The notes under the pieces: generated by a model
Databases searched by the model: none
The model's input: only the letters and a program-made list of their open reading frames with translations
Told to the model about the DNA's origin: nothing
Program-made: the position numbers and the translations under genes
Shown here: piece by piece, positions 63,852 through 64,000 of the stretch
How positions within the stretch are numbered: the first letter of the stretch is position 1
Layout of the letters: every line of letters starts with the position of its first letter
DNA from: Methanomicrobium antiquum
GTDB taxonomy: Archaea; Halobacteriota; Methanomicrobia; Methanomicrobiales; Methanomicrobiaceae
Assembly: GCF_029633915.1 (NCBI RefSeq)
Contig: NZ_CP091092.1
Location: 372,001 to 436,000 of the forward strand
DNA: 64,000 nucleotides
Direction of reading: 5' to 3'

Positions 63852-63897
63852 AAAATTTCACATGAAAGTTGCATGAAACATAATTTCATAAACGCTT
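63852..63897. repeat. Dispersed hairpin repeat, copy 7 (reverse, short)
   Basis: TTTCACATGAAAGTTGCATGAAACATAATTTCATAAACG: reverse orientation, with the central hairpin deleted. Confidence 0.6.
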
Positions 63898-63960
63898 TCT
63901 GTTGAAAATTTATTCATAGTTGGTGTGTCTGATACTTTTTGTAGTAATCAGAGGATCTTT

Positions 63961-64000
63961 ATGAAAATAAAAGACAGCAGAAAAGACTTCCCAATAACCA
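63961..64000 (+). CDS. Start of a gene cut by the window edge
   Basis: ATG at 63961 with GAGGA 6-10 nt upstream; only MKIKDSRKDFPIT is visible. The N-terminus recalls class V aminotransferases such as cysteine desulfurases (RKDFP...), which would fit the sulfur setting and the shared operator, but 13 residues are too few to decide. Confidence 0.4.
   Translation, partial: MKIKDSRKDFPIT

Overview
The window comes from the chromosome of a methanogenic archaeon, most likely of the order Methanomicrobiales. The evidence is an archaeal 16S-tRNA-Ala(TGC)-23S-5S rRNA operon, a methanofuran gene (mfnB), the tRNA-dependent cysteine pathway (SepCysS), archaeosortase A and several methanogen-only small proteins. 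Most of the DNA is AT-rich. Two stretches (about 48.1-52.4 kb and 54.2-55.9 kb) are clearly richer in G+C and look acquired from a relative.

Layout. 0-3.3 kb: tail of a probable valyl-tRNA synthetase, a tiny Lys-rich protein, a structured leader RNA candidate and two tandem AEC-family transporters. 3.3-9.8 kb: a type I restriction-modification operon read leftwards (hsdM, a truncated DUF1016 gene, hsdS, hsdR). 9.8-12.8 kb: a small protein inside a pair of 40-bp direct repeats, a NYN-nuclease gene with two compensating frameshifts, a bicupin lipoprotein and a double zinc-ribbon protein. 13-21 kb: housekeeping genes (PAS/pseudo-receiver protein, tmk, HisA-like, mfnB, guaB, a coupled winged-helix/Hsp20-like pair, an MBL hydrolase, a NusA-like KH protein, hisE). 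21.4-24.5 kb: a glycine-betaine-type ABC transporter. 25-30.3 kb: the rRNA operon with its processing stems.

30.6-45.7 kb is a patchwork: a DUF432-MscS pair, an APC permease, orphan small genes, a three-gene wHTH / YwgA-like / PemK toxin operon bracketed by two copies of a structured ~120-nt RNA-like element, a Doc toxin facing an SDH-type protease, two provirus-like genes, a pRiA4b ORF3 protein, a HicAB pair, and an hcp operon with a divergent HxlR regulator. 46-56 kb holds an MTH865/Cys-rich pair with its divergent regulator. It also holds a heavy-metal P-type ATPase whose promoter region and HxlR regulator are duplicated, so that the other copy now leads into archaeosortase A and a DUF1624 acyltransferase. 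An IS1634-type element, DUF63 and YnfA proteins and several decayed genes follow.

56-64 kb is a sulfur-handling block, all read leftwards: an IscU-type scaffold, cysteine desulfurase, ThiI, MetX (with CBS domains), MetY, and a tRNA-Cys gene 16 nt upstream of SepCysS. Copies of the 14-bp palindrome TTCACAATTGTGAA flank the TATA box of that tRNA-Cys/SepCysS unit. A family of about 70-bp intergenic hairpin repeats is scattered through the whole window and also sits inside this block.
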